From a virus: DNA of 29,868 nt. The translations under genes and the position numbers were made by a program. The notes beneath the pieces are model-generated. The model ran no database searches, had not been told where the DNA came from, and worked only from the letters and a program-made list of their open reading frames with translations. The first letter of the stretch is position 1. Every line of letters starts with the position of its first letter. The stretch covers positions 1 through 29,868 of the IMG/VR virus record IMGVR_UViG_3300002835_007378. The stretch is one strand, 5' to 3'. Below, in pieces: positions 7,580 to 14,377 of the stretch.

Positions 7580-8596
7580 ATGAAAAACTTAAAATTATTA
7601 TTACTTACGTTACTAAGCGTATTATCTTTTAACTTGTTCTCACAGACACAAGTATACACAACAAACACAACGGGACCAAACATTTGTGATGGTACTGCGG
7701 TATTGGACACAACCAATATTAATATGACATCAATCTATTGGCAAGGAATGGGGATGATTATTAATCAGGGAAGTTACATTGTAACAAACCTTTGTCCTGG
7801 CACATACGGTGTTACATTCATCAGCAACGGAACTTCGGTTACATTAACGTTTATTGTCATGGCAGGAAACTTTAATCCATGTTTAAACTTTGGTGGGTTT
7901 ATAACACCAACAAACTCTATTGACTCCACAACTTGTGATGGTATTGTAACGGCAACAGTAACAGGAGGACAAGCACCATACACATATCTATGGAGTAATG
8001 GTAATATGTTTCAGACAATCGATAACTTATGTCCTGGCACATATTGTTGTTATGTTACGGACTCATACGGTTGCACAATAACATTATGTGATACAATAGG
8101 AGTTCAATCTTCAAACTACGGAGATACATTATATATAACAAATGCGGGGATGTGTAATCTTCCTATTGGCACATTAGTTTCAACAATAGAAGATTGTAAA
8201 TTAAATTATAATTCTATTGGCGGTGCATTTATTTCAGATGTCACACCAATATCAGATACTCTTAATATTGTAATGGTTACTTGGATACTTGTAGATACTA
8301 ATGGTTTTAATTTGTCTACACCTCAGTATCAAACATATACATATATTCCTACAGTAGGATGTTATAACTTACAATTAATTATATTTTGTTATCAAAAATC
8401 TATGAACTATAACACTATCGTTATAAATCAAAATTGGTACGTAGGGTTCGCAGGTATTAATGAACTATCAGGTAATGGTAAACAACTTATCAGTGTGGTA
8501 GATTTAATGGGTAAAGAAACAAATATACAACCAAACAAACATTTAATCTATACATACAGTGATGGTTCTAAAGATATAAGATACATTAAAGAATAA
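7580..8596 (+). CDS. Secreted SprB-repeat protein, 338 aa
   Basis: The signal peptide (residues 1-21, ending NLFSQ) precedes two SprB-type repeats. A degenerate one spans ~30-95 (NLCPGTYGVTF). A canonical one spans ~113-172, with TTCDGIVTATVTGG, PYTYLWSNG and NLCPGTYCCYVTDSYGCT. SprB repeats occur in flavobacterial gliding adhesins and other secreted proteins. Residues ~180-295 form a third strand-rich region with several Cys. The end (LISVVDLMGKETNIQP, then HLIYTYSDGSKDIRYIKE) looks like a T9SS-type tail. In a phage it could be a surface decoy, a receptor-binding mimic or a host-modifying adhesin; the sequence does not decide. A terminator at 8621 closes this two-gene unit. Confidence 0.88.
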   Translation: MKNLKLLLLTLLSVLSFNLFSQTQVYTTNTTGPNICDGTAVLDTTNINMTSIYWQGMGMIINQGSYIVTNLCPGTYGVTFISNGTSVTLTFIVMAGNFNPCLNFGGFITPTNSIDSTTCDGIVTATVTGGQAPYTYLWSNGNMFQTIDNLCPGTYCCYVTDSYGCTITLCDTIGVQSSNYGDTLYITNAGMCNLPIGTLVSTIEDCKLNYNSIGGAFISDVTPISDTLNIVMVTWILVDTNGFNLSTPQYQTYTYIPTVGCYNLQLIIFCYQKSMNYNTIVINQNWYVGFAGINELSGNGKQLISVVDLMGKETNIQPNKHLIYTYSDGSKDIRYIKE

Positions 8597-8620
8597 TACA
8601 TTCCATTCACTCACTACAAA

Positions 8621-8647
8621 GGGAGACTCCATTCGGGTCTCCTTTTT
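8621..8647 (+). terminator. Rho-independent terminator
   Basis: GGAGAC / GTCTCC stem with loop TCCATTCGG and five T. Confidence 0.85.
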
Positions 8648-8899
8648 CGTTCATTCATGTATTGTATTATTTTAATATTATAATCGGAATATATCCGATT
8701 ATCTATAAGGTTATTTACAGTAAACTTTACCTTCGTATTAATAACAAGAGTAATGATTACCTTTGTATAAAGGATATGTGGTAATTATTGGGGCATATCA
8801 CAAACAGTAATGTAAAGATTTTATACCTGATTAGACTATCATGATAAGATACTGATATAGTTTAATTCTTCAAACTAAATAAACGGTATATTTATTAAT
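8648..8899. other. Intergenic region with a perfect 9-bp palindrome
   Basis: The 8597-8899 gap holds the terminator above, a perfect hairpin at 8680-8702 (ATAATCGGA, loop ATATA, TCCGATTAT) and the promoter motif at 8889. The hairpin has no T-run, so it may be an operator. Between 8703 and 8880 I see no gene: only short AT-rich frames. Confidence 0.5.
8889..8895 (+). promoter_or_regulatory. TATTTAT promoter-like motif
   Basis: TATTTAT-TAAT-ATG with four-base spacing, heading the three-gene run 8900-10573. Confidence 0.55.
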
Positions 8900-9271
8900 A
8901 TGAACCTACAAGAATCTATAAGAAGAGTATTAAGAGAGGAAACTCAGATACCTTTATCAATTAGAAGAAGGGTAAGCTATTCGGATATCGAAGAGGCGTT
9001 TCTAAATGCGTTAGATTCAATTGATTATTCTCGATTACACAATCAATTCTCGCCAATAAAGAATATATCGTTAAAGACATTTGCTAAACTTGTTATAGAT
9101 GAACTGAGTATGTATTTAGAGCAAGACTATTTTAGTGACGAGAATAGGATTTATTTTGATGACGAAATATATCACGAAAAAATTAGAGTTCCACTTATGA
9201 AGTATTTTGGTAATAGAATTAAAAAAAGATATAATAGTGGTGAATCAGAAGAAGAAGAAGAATTAATATGA
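8900..9271 (+). CDS. Type C leader protein with RRR domain, 123 aa
   Basis: Leader MNLQESIRRVLREETQ, then IRRRVSYSDIEEAF starting the RRR domain. The domain is ~90 residues, mostly helical, with a conserved pattern F....V.(D/N) in the middle and a closing helix (LMKYFGNRIKKRYNSG). The tail is poly-acidic (ESEEEEELI). It is the first of three tandem paralogues and overlaps the next by ATGA (9268-9271), implying coupled translation. Function unknown; the family may bind nucleic acid or protein through its Arg cluster, but this is speculative. Confidence 0.9.
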   Translation: MNLQESIRRVLREETQIPLSIRRRVSYSDIEEAFLNALDSIDYSRLHNQFSPIKNISLKTFAKLVIDELSMYLEQDYFSDENRIYFDDEIYHEKIRVPLMKYFGNRIKKRYNSGESEEEEELI

Positions 9272-9627
9272 ACCTACAGGAGAACATACAAAGGATTAAA
9301 TCAATGATGAATCTGAACGAGTCAGATAAAAATAAGATTTGGTTATTAAGAAGACTGGAAACCCAAGATATAAAAGGTTACCTAGATGAACAAATTGATA
9401 GTTTAACCAATCAAATTAGTCCTTGTGGTTATAGTACATATGAAGATTATAAAGATGTAATTTTTGAAGTTACAAGAGCTAATTTTATCAATCATTTTAG
9501 TGATGAACTTTATGTTAAACATGAAATGTCAGAAATTGAAGAATTTATCTGGAACTTATTAACTAAAAAATATGGTAATTACCTTATAAATCAATTTGAC
9601 GGTAGAATCTGTGATGATGAGTATTAA
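9268..9627 (+). CDS. Type C leader protein with RRR-like domain, 119 aa
   Basis: The start MNLQENIQRIKSMMNLNESD is a type C variant with a longer leader, followed by WLLRRLETQD, the RRR element with one Arg missing. The same helical pattern follows, ending EEFIWNLLTKKYGNYLINQF. It overlaps its upstream neighbour by four bases and is followed one base after its stop by ATG 9629. Divergence from its neighbours suggests old duplications. No enzymatic motif. Confidence 0.9.
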   Translation: MNLQENIQRIKSMMNLNESDKNKIWLLRRLETQDIKGYLDEQIDSLTNQISPCGYSTYEDYKDVIFEVTRANFINHFSDELYVKHEMSEIEEFIWNLLTKKYGNYLINQFDGRICDDEY

Positions 9628-9628
9628 T

Positions 9629-10573
9629 ATGAACCTACAGGAACACATAAGAAAAGTGTTAAAGGAAGATAGAAAACTATCTAATTTTCTTAGAAGAAGA
9701 TTGGAAAATTTGGATTATGAGGTTGAACGCTACAAAATATGGGGAGGTCATAATATATGTATATTTTTTAAAAGTGATATAGAATATTTTGAAACAATTA
9801 TGGAGAATGCAATTGATTTCATGTATTATAATTATTTTTCTAATATAGATGATAATTCAGGAGAATGGGCTCATATATATCTTGATATGGTTAATTATAT
9901 TAGAAAAAACTACCAATACAAAATAATGAAACATTACGACGATAATTGTGGTTCAGGTTTAATTCCTATAAAAGAATCAATAAGAAAAGTATTAAAGGAA
10001 GAACTTAATGAATCTACATATCTTCGTAGAAGAGCTGATATGAGTACAATAGATAAAAAATTCTTTACAAATTTAAATATTGTTACCGATAAATATTTAA
10101 GAAAACATAATAATGGACAATATTGTAGTTTTAATGTGTTTAGAACTACTGTTATATCATATCTTATTGATGATTATCGTGATAATTTATCTGATGAAGA
10201 TTATGATAATTTTCCAGGTGAAGAGGTTTATAATTTTCTTTTAAATCATTTTTATGATAAGATTAAAGATAGATATGACACTTTTTTTGGTAATAATATT
10301 AATGAATCAGTTGACAAATCTGAAGACAAAAAACTTAAGTTAGTTAAGAGTATTATATATAACATGTTTGATAATGTTAGTTTAGAATACGACTCTAAAG
10401 CAAATGAGATTTTGATTTACCATGATAAAGAAGAAAAGTTAGAGATTTCAGAAATATGTGACACTATAAATGATTTTACCGGTTTAAACGTTGTTCCTTG
10501 GTTTGAGTATGATAAAAATAGAATTGGAAAGGAACCTGATTTTTATTTAGATATTGAAGAATATGGGGAATGA
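9629..10573 (+). CDS. Tandem-domain type C leader protein (two RRR units plus one SEDKKLK unit)
   Basis: 314 residues made of three joined paralogous units. Residues 1-112: leader MNLQEHIRKVLKEDRK, FLRRRLENLD and a helical RRR domain. Residues ~114-227: a second, internal leader-like stretch (IPIKESIRKVLKEELNES), YLRRRADMS and another RRR domain. Residues ~226-314: NESVDKSEDKKLKLV plus an alpha/beta unit like those ending the protein at 445, with which it shares 38 identical bases. The internal leader carries L-K-E, so a processing protease could release the units separately. The in-frame ATGs at 9614 and 9617 lie inside the previous gene; ATG 9629 matches the leader. Confidence 0.88.
   Translation: MNLQEHIRKVLKEDRKLSNFLRRRLENLDYEVERYKIWGGHNICIFFKSDIEYFETIMENAIDFMYYNYFSNIDDNSGEWAHIYLDMVNYIRKNYQYKIMKHYDDNCGSGLIPIKESIRKVLKEELNESTYLRRRADMSTIDKKFFTNLNIVTDKYLRKHNNGQYCSFNVFRTTVISYLIDDYRDNLSDEDYDNFPGEEVYNFLLNHFYDKIKDRYDTFFGNNINESVDKSEDKKLKLVKSIIYNMFDNVSLEYDSKANEILIYHDKEEKLEISEICDTINDFTGLNVVPWFEYDKNRIGKEPDFYLDIEEYGE
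10304..10341 (+). repeat. 38-base perfect repeat shared with 1441-1478
   Basis: Identical to the earlier copy; marks the start of the third unit of the 9629 protein. Confidence 0.9.
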
Positions 10574-10654
10574 ATCATTAACACGGATTTGAAAAAAGAT
10601 TAAAACACACTTGTTATTGATTAAAATTGGGATTATAATTATATAAAAATATAT

Positions 10655-11371
10655 ATGTCATATCTTAATACACCAATTCCCGTAGTTGAAGCTTACATTA
10701 GAGGGAATTTTTTAAGAAACCAAGAAGATTCTCACGATAAAAAATTCCCTTGTTACATTTTTGGAATGTCTTCGATTCCAGCACAAGCACCTTTATTTCA
10801 TTTCATTATGGAGGATGGTGCATTATGGTGGAGAATGCCAATACAGGCATTTTGTTGGAAAGAAGACGCACCTGAACAAGAACTTGATGAATTAGTATTA
10901 TGGGATTCATTTTCATATCATGTTGGGGTAACGGCATTTCCAATGTTAAAAAACAAGACATGCAAATTCATATCAAGACGTAGAGTAGAATATACGGGCA
11001 AATATTTATTTACCTTAGATTGGGGTTCATCTTCAGACATGGGAGATACTGATTTCGGATTGAGTGAATTCCCATCCCAACACAAATGTGGGCATTTCAT
11101 TGCCATGGACAACGGAAACTTTGCAATACAACCAAATAATAGGTTTGTGCTTCATGACCCATCGTTCACGGTAAAAGATGAATTAGTTATACATAGAAAA
11201 TACAATACCACGTTATGGACTGCCGAAAGAAATGGAAGATGGGTTACACCTGATACTGACATTATGAATTATGACCATACCGATTTAGAAAAAGGTGAGA
11301 GCAATAAAGAACGGTCAGATGAATATAATAAACTTGATTCTGAACGTTTAAAAAATGAAGGTTCAGTTTAA
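10655..11371 (+). CDS. Conserved-looking hypothetical protein, 238 aa
   Basis: I do not recognise a named family. The protein is rich in Trp, Phe, His and Met and strand-like: YIRGNFLRNQEDSHDKKFPC, then PLFHFIMEDGALWWRMPI and FCWKEDAPEQELDELVLWDS. Several His/Cys/Asp residues could bind metal but form no motif I can name. The last ~35 residues are charged and probably disordered. No leader, no signal peptide. Its stop lies 17 bases inside the downstream transferase-like gene, so the two are coupled. The upstream region (ATATAAAAATATAT) lacks both promoter types. The composition suggests a structured, globular cytoplasmic or virion protein. Confidence 0.9.
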   Translation: MSYLNTPIPVVEAYIRGNFLRNQEDSHDKKFPCYIFGMSSIPAQAPLFHFIMEDGALWWRMPIQAFCWKEDAPEQELDELVLWDSFSYHVGVTAFPMLKNKTCKFISRRRVEYTGKYLFTLDWGSSSDMGDTDFGLSEFPSQHKCGHFIAMDNGNFAIQPNNRFVLHDPSFTVKDELVIHRKYNTTLWTAERNGRWVTPDTDIMNYDHTDLEKGESNKERSDEYNKLDSERLKNEGSV

Positions 11372-11972
11372 CCACCAAAACGGATTCCTTTTAGACGGCA
11401 GAGTATTTTGTGAAGTCTACGGTACATCAGAAAACGAATCAGATGATGAGCTATTAAATTTAGGATGGTTAAAGTCATTTACGGAAAAAAACACTTGGTA
11501 TCAATCAAGAAGTTATAGAATAGAATTATCTAATTTTGTAATATCAAAAAAACGAAGACACATTATTAAAAAGTTAAGCTGTGAAGTAAGTGATTATATT
11601 CAAAGCAAAGAAATAGATGACTTTTTTCAGGAATACTACAATGATAATAATTTTGATATCATGGATGAATATAATAACTGTTCAAAGTTTTTTAAGTTAA
11701 AAATAGTATACTTAAGATTAGATGGCAAATTGGTTGCAGTTGGAAGATACGTGGAAAATGAAATGTCTAATGTTTTTTTAAATTTCGCTTATAGTAAAGA
11801 TAATTTAAAGTTATCTCTTGGCACCAATTTATTTTATATACTCGCAGATATAACCAAGAAACAAAATAAAGATTATTTATATATATATGAATCATACGAT
11901 GATAACTTTTCATATAAACAAAAATTACCTAACTTAAATTTGTGGAATGGGGATAAATGGGTTAAAGGATAA
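11355..11972 (+). CDS. Aminoacyl-tRNA-protein transferase-like (ATE/Bpt) protein
   Basis: 205 residues whose order of motifs resembles arginyl-/leucyl-tRNA-protein transferases, which add an amino acid to protein N-termini and mark them for N-degron decay. Residues 36-73 (LGWLKSFTEKNTWYQSRSYR and NFVISKKRRHIIKK) match the family's GFRRS....YRP...V..F.PS+.QRR region. Residues 122-205 (LDGKLVAVG, VFLNFAY, LSLGTNLFYIL, YLYIYESY, YKQKLPNLNLWNG) match the acyl-transferase C-terminus with its SLG, YLYLGY, YK and G.W elements. The N-terminal Cys cluster and the C..C pair of the YRP region are absent, so activity may differ or be lost. The gene overlaps 10655-11371. A GNAT fold is the alternative reading; the two folds are related. 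Confidence 0.75.
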   Translation: MKVQFNHQNGFLLDGRVFCEVYGTSENESDDELLNLGWLKSFTEKNTWYQSRSYRIELSNFVISKKRRHIIKKLSCEVSDYIQSKEIDDFFQEYYNDNNFDIMDEYNNCSKFFKLKIVYLRLDGKLVAVGRYVENEMSNVFLNFAYSKDNLKLSLGTNLFYILADITKKQNKDYLYIYESYDDNFSYKQKLPNLNLWNGDKWVKG

Positions 11973-12138
11973 TATACCAATTACAACAATAGAAATTCAG
12001 ATTAAAGAAAAAAATGAAATCTTAAAAGGTCTTGAAAAAACGTACGAAACACTTTTAGAATTTAAGAAATCAAAAAATAGTGAGTTAGTGGTTTTACTTA
12101 ATAATAAGATTGTAAAAATAAAACCCACAACCTTATGA
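11947..12138 (+). CDS. Small coiled-coil protein, 63 aa
   Basis: Starts 26 bases inside the preceding gene. Residues ~15-50 (TTIEIQIKEKNEILKGLEKT, then TLLEFKKSKN) form a strong amphipathic coiled coil. It ends convergent with the minus-strand gene whose stop overlaps it by six bases. The start is uncertain, since the first residues overlap coding sequence in another frame. Real but low-information gene. Confidence 0.55.
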   Translation: MGINGLKDNIPITTIEIQIKEKNEILKGLEKTYETLLEFKKSKNSELVVLLNNKIVKIKPTTL

Positions 12139-12573
12139 TGTAAAATATATCAGGTCCTTAGCGTTAGTATTAAATACATTATTAATGATGGATAACAAAG
12201 GTTCCTTCCAAACATTAATATCATTAAAGAAATCATTAAGTCTTTCGGACATATCTTCAGATAATATAATGACATCAAAATTTTCATCCTCTACATCAGG
12301 TCTATTATAACAAGGCTCAGGTAAGTCACCTTTAATATTTGCGGGGTAATCACCATCATCATCATAGTTATTACCATCAACCAATTTGAATAAATAATCA
12401 TCATAATTATTTTTTGGAAGAACAAACCCAATAGCATATGGGTCACAACAAACTCCCATTCCACAATTATATTGAGCCCAATCATAATAGATATCATCAA
12501 ACCCTTCAAAAGACATATTAAGATATGTGTGAAGAACTTTAATAAATTTAGATTCTGTAATAGTTACATTCAT
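12133..12573 (-). CDS. Type B leader protein, 146 aa
   Basis: ATG at 12573 gives MNVTITESKFIKVLHTYLNM, a type B leader; the in-frame extension upstream would cover the promoter. The middle contains a Cys-rich patch (YNCGMGVCCDPYAIGFVLP) and a long acidic stretch (VDGNNYDDDGDYP). The C-terminus (EPLLSIINNVFNTNAKDLIY) fits the family's closing helix and strand. Four Cys close together could bind metal or form disulfides. Divergent from the gene at 12610, each with its own TATTTAT box in a 36-base gap. Confidence 0.82.
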   Translation of the reverse strand: MNVTITESKFIKVLHTYLNMSFEGFDDIYYDWAQYNCGMGVCCDPYAIGFVLPKNNYDDYLFKLVDGNNYDDDGDYPANIKGDLPEPCYNRPDVEDENFDVIILSEDMSERLNDFFNDINVWKEPLLSIINNVFNTNAKDLIYFTS

Positions 12574-12578
12574 ATGAT

Positions 12579-12585
12579 ATAAATA
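12579..12585 (-). promoter_or_regulatory. TATTTAT promoter-like motif (minus strand)
   Basis: Five bases before the minus-strand ATG at 12573; back-to-back with the plus-strand copy at 12599. Confidence 0.5.
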
Positions 12586-12598
12586 TATGTATATAATG

Positions 12599-12605
12599 TA
12601 TTTAT
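12599..12605 (+). promoter_or_regulatory. TATTTAT promoter-like motif
   Basis: TATTTAT-GATT-ATG with four-base spacing to the start at 12610, which argues against the ATG six bases earlier. Confidence 0.55.
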
Positions 12606-12609
12606 GATT

Positions 12610-13047
12610 ATGAACTACGATTATCAACATGGGCATTGTCACTATTTTGCGAACATCATTATAGATGAAATAAGAAAATTGGTCCCAAATGATTTCCCCA
12701 TTAACTATTACTTAATCCTTGCGGAAAGACATGATGACGAGGGGGAGACAATAGATGATGTTTTAATTCACGCATATATAAAGATAGGGAATTATTATTT
12801 AGATTCAGAAGGTTTCCATACTATAGATGATGTAAATAAAAGAGAACAAGAGTGGGTGGATATAGAAGAAACACTAACACCTGAAGACTATTCCTTTAAC
12901 TCATACCAAGAAGAAAGTGAGAACATACCCAATTACTTTTTTAATAGATTCTGTAAGAGAGATACAGTAAAGAAAGATATTAAAGATTTTATATCACAAC
13001 CACAGTTTCAAGACTTTATCACAAAACTACATAACAAAGATAGGTAA
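12610..13047 (+). CDS. Candidate Cys-His-Asp (papain/NlpC-like) protein, 145 aa
   Basis: Residues 7-14 (HGHCHYFA) place C10 at the start of a helix. LIHAYIKIG puts H54 on a strand and YYLDSEGF puts D65 on the next. This Cys, ~45 residues, His, ~10 residues, Asp/Glu-Gly spacing is typical of papain-like folds (NlpC/P60, transglutaminase and bacterial NAT families), where the triad cuts or transfers acyl groups. No family profile could be run, so the catalytic call is inference. Residues 70-145 are acidic, then helical (DIKDFISQPQFQDFITKLH). No leader peptide. ATG 12610 is preferred because of the promoter spacing. Confidence 0.7.
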   Translation: MNYDYQHGHCHYFANIIIDEIRKLVPNDFPINYYLILAERHDDEGETIDDVLIHAYIKIGNYYLDSEGFHTIDDVNKREQEWVDIEETLTPEDYSFNSYQEESENIPNYFFNRFCKRDTVKKDIKDFISQPQFQDFITKLHNKDR

Positions 13048-13104
13048 TGTTAAGATAAGGATTATAGATTAGTGAGAATGTGTAATTAACTCACTCACTC
13101 CATG

Positions 13105-13124
13105 GGTGTCTCCTTCGGGACACC
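13105..13124 (+). terminator. Hairpin terminator, weak T-run
   Basis: GGTGTC / GACACC stem with loop TCCTTCGG after the 12610 gene. Nearby bases (CACTCAC before, TTGTTCATT after) resemble those around the 8621 terminator. Confidence 0.55.
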
Positions 13125-13212
13125 ATTCCATTTGTTCATTAATTTCACATTCCCCCGCCCCAATAATAAGAAGTCCCCACCTAAATGACAAGACATAATG
13201 AGATGTGATTAG

Positions 13213-13288
13213 ATATCGGTTAATTAGACGATAAAATAGAATATCGTTTATACAAACGATAATGGGGAATATCGTAACGACCCGATAT
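13213..13288. repeat. Three tandem 28-bp-spaced palindromes
   Basis: ATATCG-N10-CGATAA occurs at 13213-13234 and 13241-13262, and ATATCG-N8-CGATAT at 13269-13288. Left half-sites are exactly 28 bases apart. The middle copy extends to an 8-bp stem (13242-13261). This looks like a set of protein-binding sites, either operators or origin iterons. Confidence 0.7.
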
Positions 13289-13293
13289 GTTAT

Positions 13294-13358
13294 GGACTTA
13301 TGTTACATATCATATTGATGAGGTTTCACCTCACTAAGATGATATAAATAATAAGTCC
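13294..13358. repeat. Nested inverted repeats
   Basis: GGACTTAT (13294-13301) and ATAAGTCC (13351-13358) enclose the hairpin TGAGGT-TTC-ACCTCA (13319-13333). Confidence 0.5.
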
Positions 13359-13691
13359 CACTTTTCTCCACTTATGTTGTCTCCACTACAAAAGGACATA
13401 GAGTAGTCACCTAACGAGGGGGTTAAATAACAACTCGGTTCTTCGTTGAAGGGGGATAAAATCCCTCTGAAACACTCCCTATGGTCGTTTCCCCGCACCT
13501 TATACTTAGTGTTCCTTTATTGTCTGGAAAACGTATATAGTAAAAAAGTGGTCTTCCTGATATCGTCAGGGGGAATAAAATGGTCATTAACATATTACCA
13601 TAACCATATCTGTGGTAAAAAGTGGGGGAACTTAGTATACAAGTGGGAGGACGAATATGGACGAGGGGATTATCCCCAATCCAACGGTCAC

Positions 13692-13705
13692 CTGACATTT
13701 TGACA
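13692..13705 (+). repeat. 14-bp inverted repeat, left copy
   Basis: CTGACATTTTGACA; its exact reverse complement is at 14922-14935. Confidence 0.65.
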
Positions 13706-13759
13706 TTTTCAAGTTTTTCCCCCTAAAGTTATTAACAATCCACATTAATTTTCCCCCTC

Positions 13760-13772
13760 TGACATAGTGTCA
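13760..13772. repeat. 13-bp palindrome TGACATAGTGTCA, copy 1
   Basis: Perfect 5-bp arms around TAG. The identical 13 bases recur at 14809-14821. Confidence 0.7.
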
Positions 13773-13781
13773 TGTGGATAA
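13773..13781 (-). promoter_or_regulatory. DnaA-box match
   Basis: TGTGGATAA is the exact complement of TTATCCACA, the consensus DnaA box, and directly abuts the palindrome at 13760. A single box could be chance in AT-rich DNA. Confidence 0.4.
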
Positions 13782-13856
13782 CTATATTTACGTGAACAAT
13801 ATTTTTATATGTTCCTAACCATAATTTATTCACTTTACTGTTAAGATGTTTATGAT

Positions 13857-14105
13857 ATGTCCATGGAATATGAAATCACACAGGTAGACGACAGAATTAG
13901 GGTGACCATCACAAAGGAAGGAAAAGAGGCGGGGTCATTATATTTTGAGAAAGCAAAGAAAGGTTTTACAAATAAACCATTAAGTATGGGGTCTTGGGCA
14001 TGTATAGATGCAAAGATAGAAGATGACACAATATTCAGTGAAACATTAACCCCCAAAGATATTGTCAATGAGTGTCAAGAATTAATAAAAGAAAATGGAT
14101 TTTAA
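13857..14105 (+). CDS. Hypothetical protein, 82 aa
   Basis: Unrecognised. Strand-like N-terminus (YEITQVDDRIRVTITKEGKE), a GSLYFEKAKKGF turn, and a C-terminal helix (PKDIVNECQELIKENG). It resembles a small beta-grasp or antiparallel sheet protein of cytoplasmic type. It ends three bases before ATG 14109. There is no leader and no TATTTAT box close to the start. G-rich codon choice (GGGGTC, GCGGGG) differs slightly from neighbours, like the surrounding region. Confidence 0.7.
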   Translation: MSMEYEITQVDDRIRVTITKEGKEAGSLYFEKAKKGFTNKPLSMGSWACIDAKIEDDTIFSETLTPKDIVNECQELIKENGF

Positions 14106-14108
14106 GTT

Positions 14109-14237
14109 ATGAGAAGAATTACCCTGTTATTTTTAGAGATACTATATAAGATATATCTTTCAGTTCCAAGTCTATTAATTTGGTACCCCTACTTTTTATG
14201 GTTACGTATAAATGACAAATTGTTTACAAAAAAATAA
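14109..14237 (+). CDS. Small hydrophobic protein, 42 aa
   Basis: MRRITLLFLEILYKIYLSVP, then SLLIWYPYFLWLRI: one long or two short membrane segments with a basic end (KLFTKK). Three bases after the 13857 gene, so probably co-transcribed. Its 3' end overlaps the candidate minus-strand RNA. Confidence 0.55.
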   Translation: MRRITLLFLEILYKIYLSVPSLLIWYPYFLWLRINDKLFTKK

Positions 14238-14306
14238 TTGTAGGTGGGAGTCTACCCTCTGCGACCCCCAATGTTTGTCGAACCCGTCTCGGACTTAACC
14301 ACCGAC
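14228..14306 (-). ncRNA. Candidate leftward non-coding RNA
   Basis: A consensus host promoter on the minus strand (14311-14342) would start a transcript near 14304-14306. It begins GUCGGUGG, contains CCGAGACGGGUU, and ends CCCACCUACAAUUA followed by a run of seven U (14227-14233). GGUGG near the start can pair with CCACC near the end, closing the RNA, and GUCG/CGAC can form an inner stem. No ORF. The T-arm-like GGGTAGACTCCC does not complete a tRNA. Confidence 0.4.
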
Positions 14307-14310
14307 AATA

Positions 14311-14342
14311 CAAAAGTACGGAATAATATTTAATCACACAAA
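14311..14342 (-). promoter_or_regulatory. Consensus host-type promoter (minus strand)
   Basis: TTTG (14339-14342), 20 bases, TACTTTTG (14311-14318): a full match to the Bacteroidota -33/-7 consensus, with no minus-strand gene downstream. Confidence 0.65.
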
Positions 14343-14354
14343 CAAATTAGAATA

Positions 14355-14361
14355 TATTTAT
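14355..14361 (+). promoter_or_regulatory. TATTTAT promoter-like motif
   Basis: 16 bases before the ATG at 14378. Confidence 0.45.
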
Positions 14362-14377
14362 TGTATATCTTTAAACA

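Larger units (their letters stand above)
13048..13856. other. Gene-poor region, left part
   Basis: About 800 bases without a convincing gene. It holds a hairpin (13105-13124), three tandem palindromes (13213-13288), nested inverted repeats (13294-13358), a GGGGATTATCCCC palindrome (13665-13677), TGACA repeats (13692-13709) and a TGACATAGTGTCA palindrome next to a DnaA-box match (13760-13781). G- and C-runs are much denser than elsewhere. Frames open on both strands around 13423-13703 look like chance. Confidence 0.6.

Noticed and set aside
13423-13703. Overlapping open frames on both strands in the gene-poor island
   Set aside because: Both frames cover the same bases, use C/G-run codons unlike neighbours, and lack promoter or initiation context.
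14236-14306. tRNA or tmRNA fragment on the minus strand
   Set aside because: GGGTAGACTCCC resembles a T-arm, but no 7-bp acceptor, D-arm or anticodon arm can be completed.
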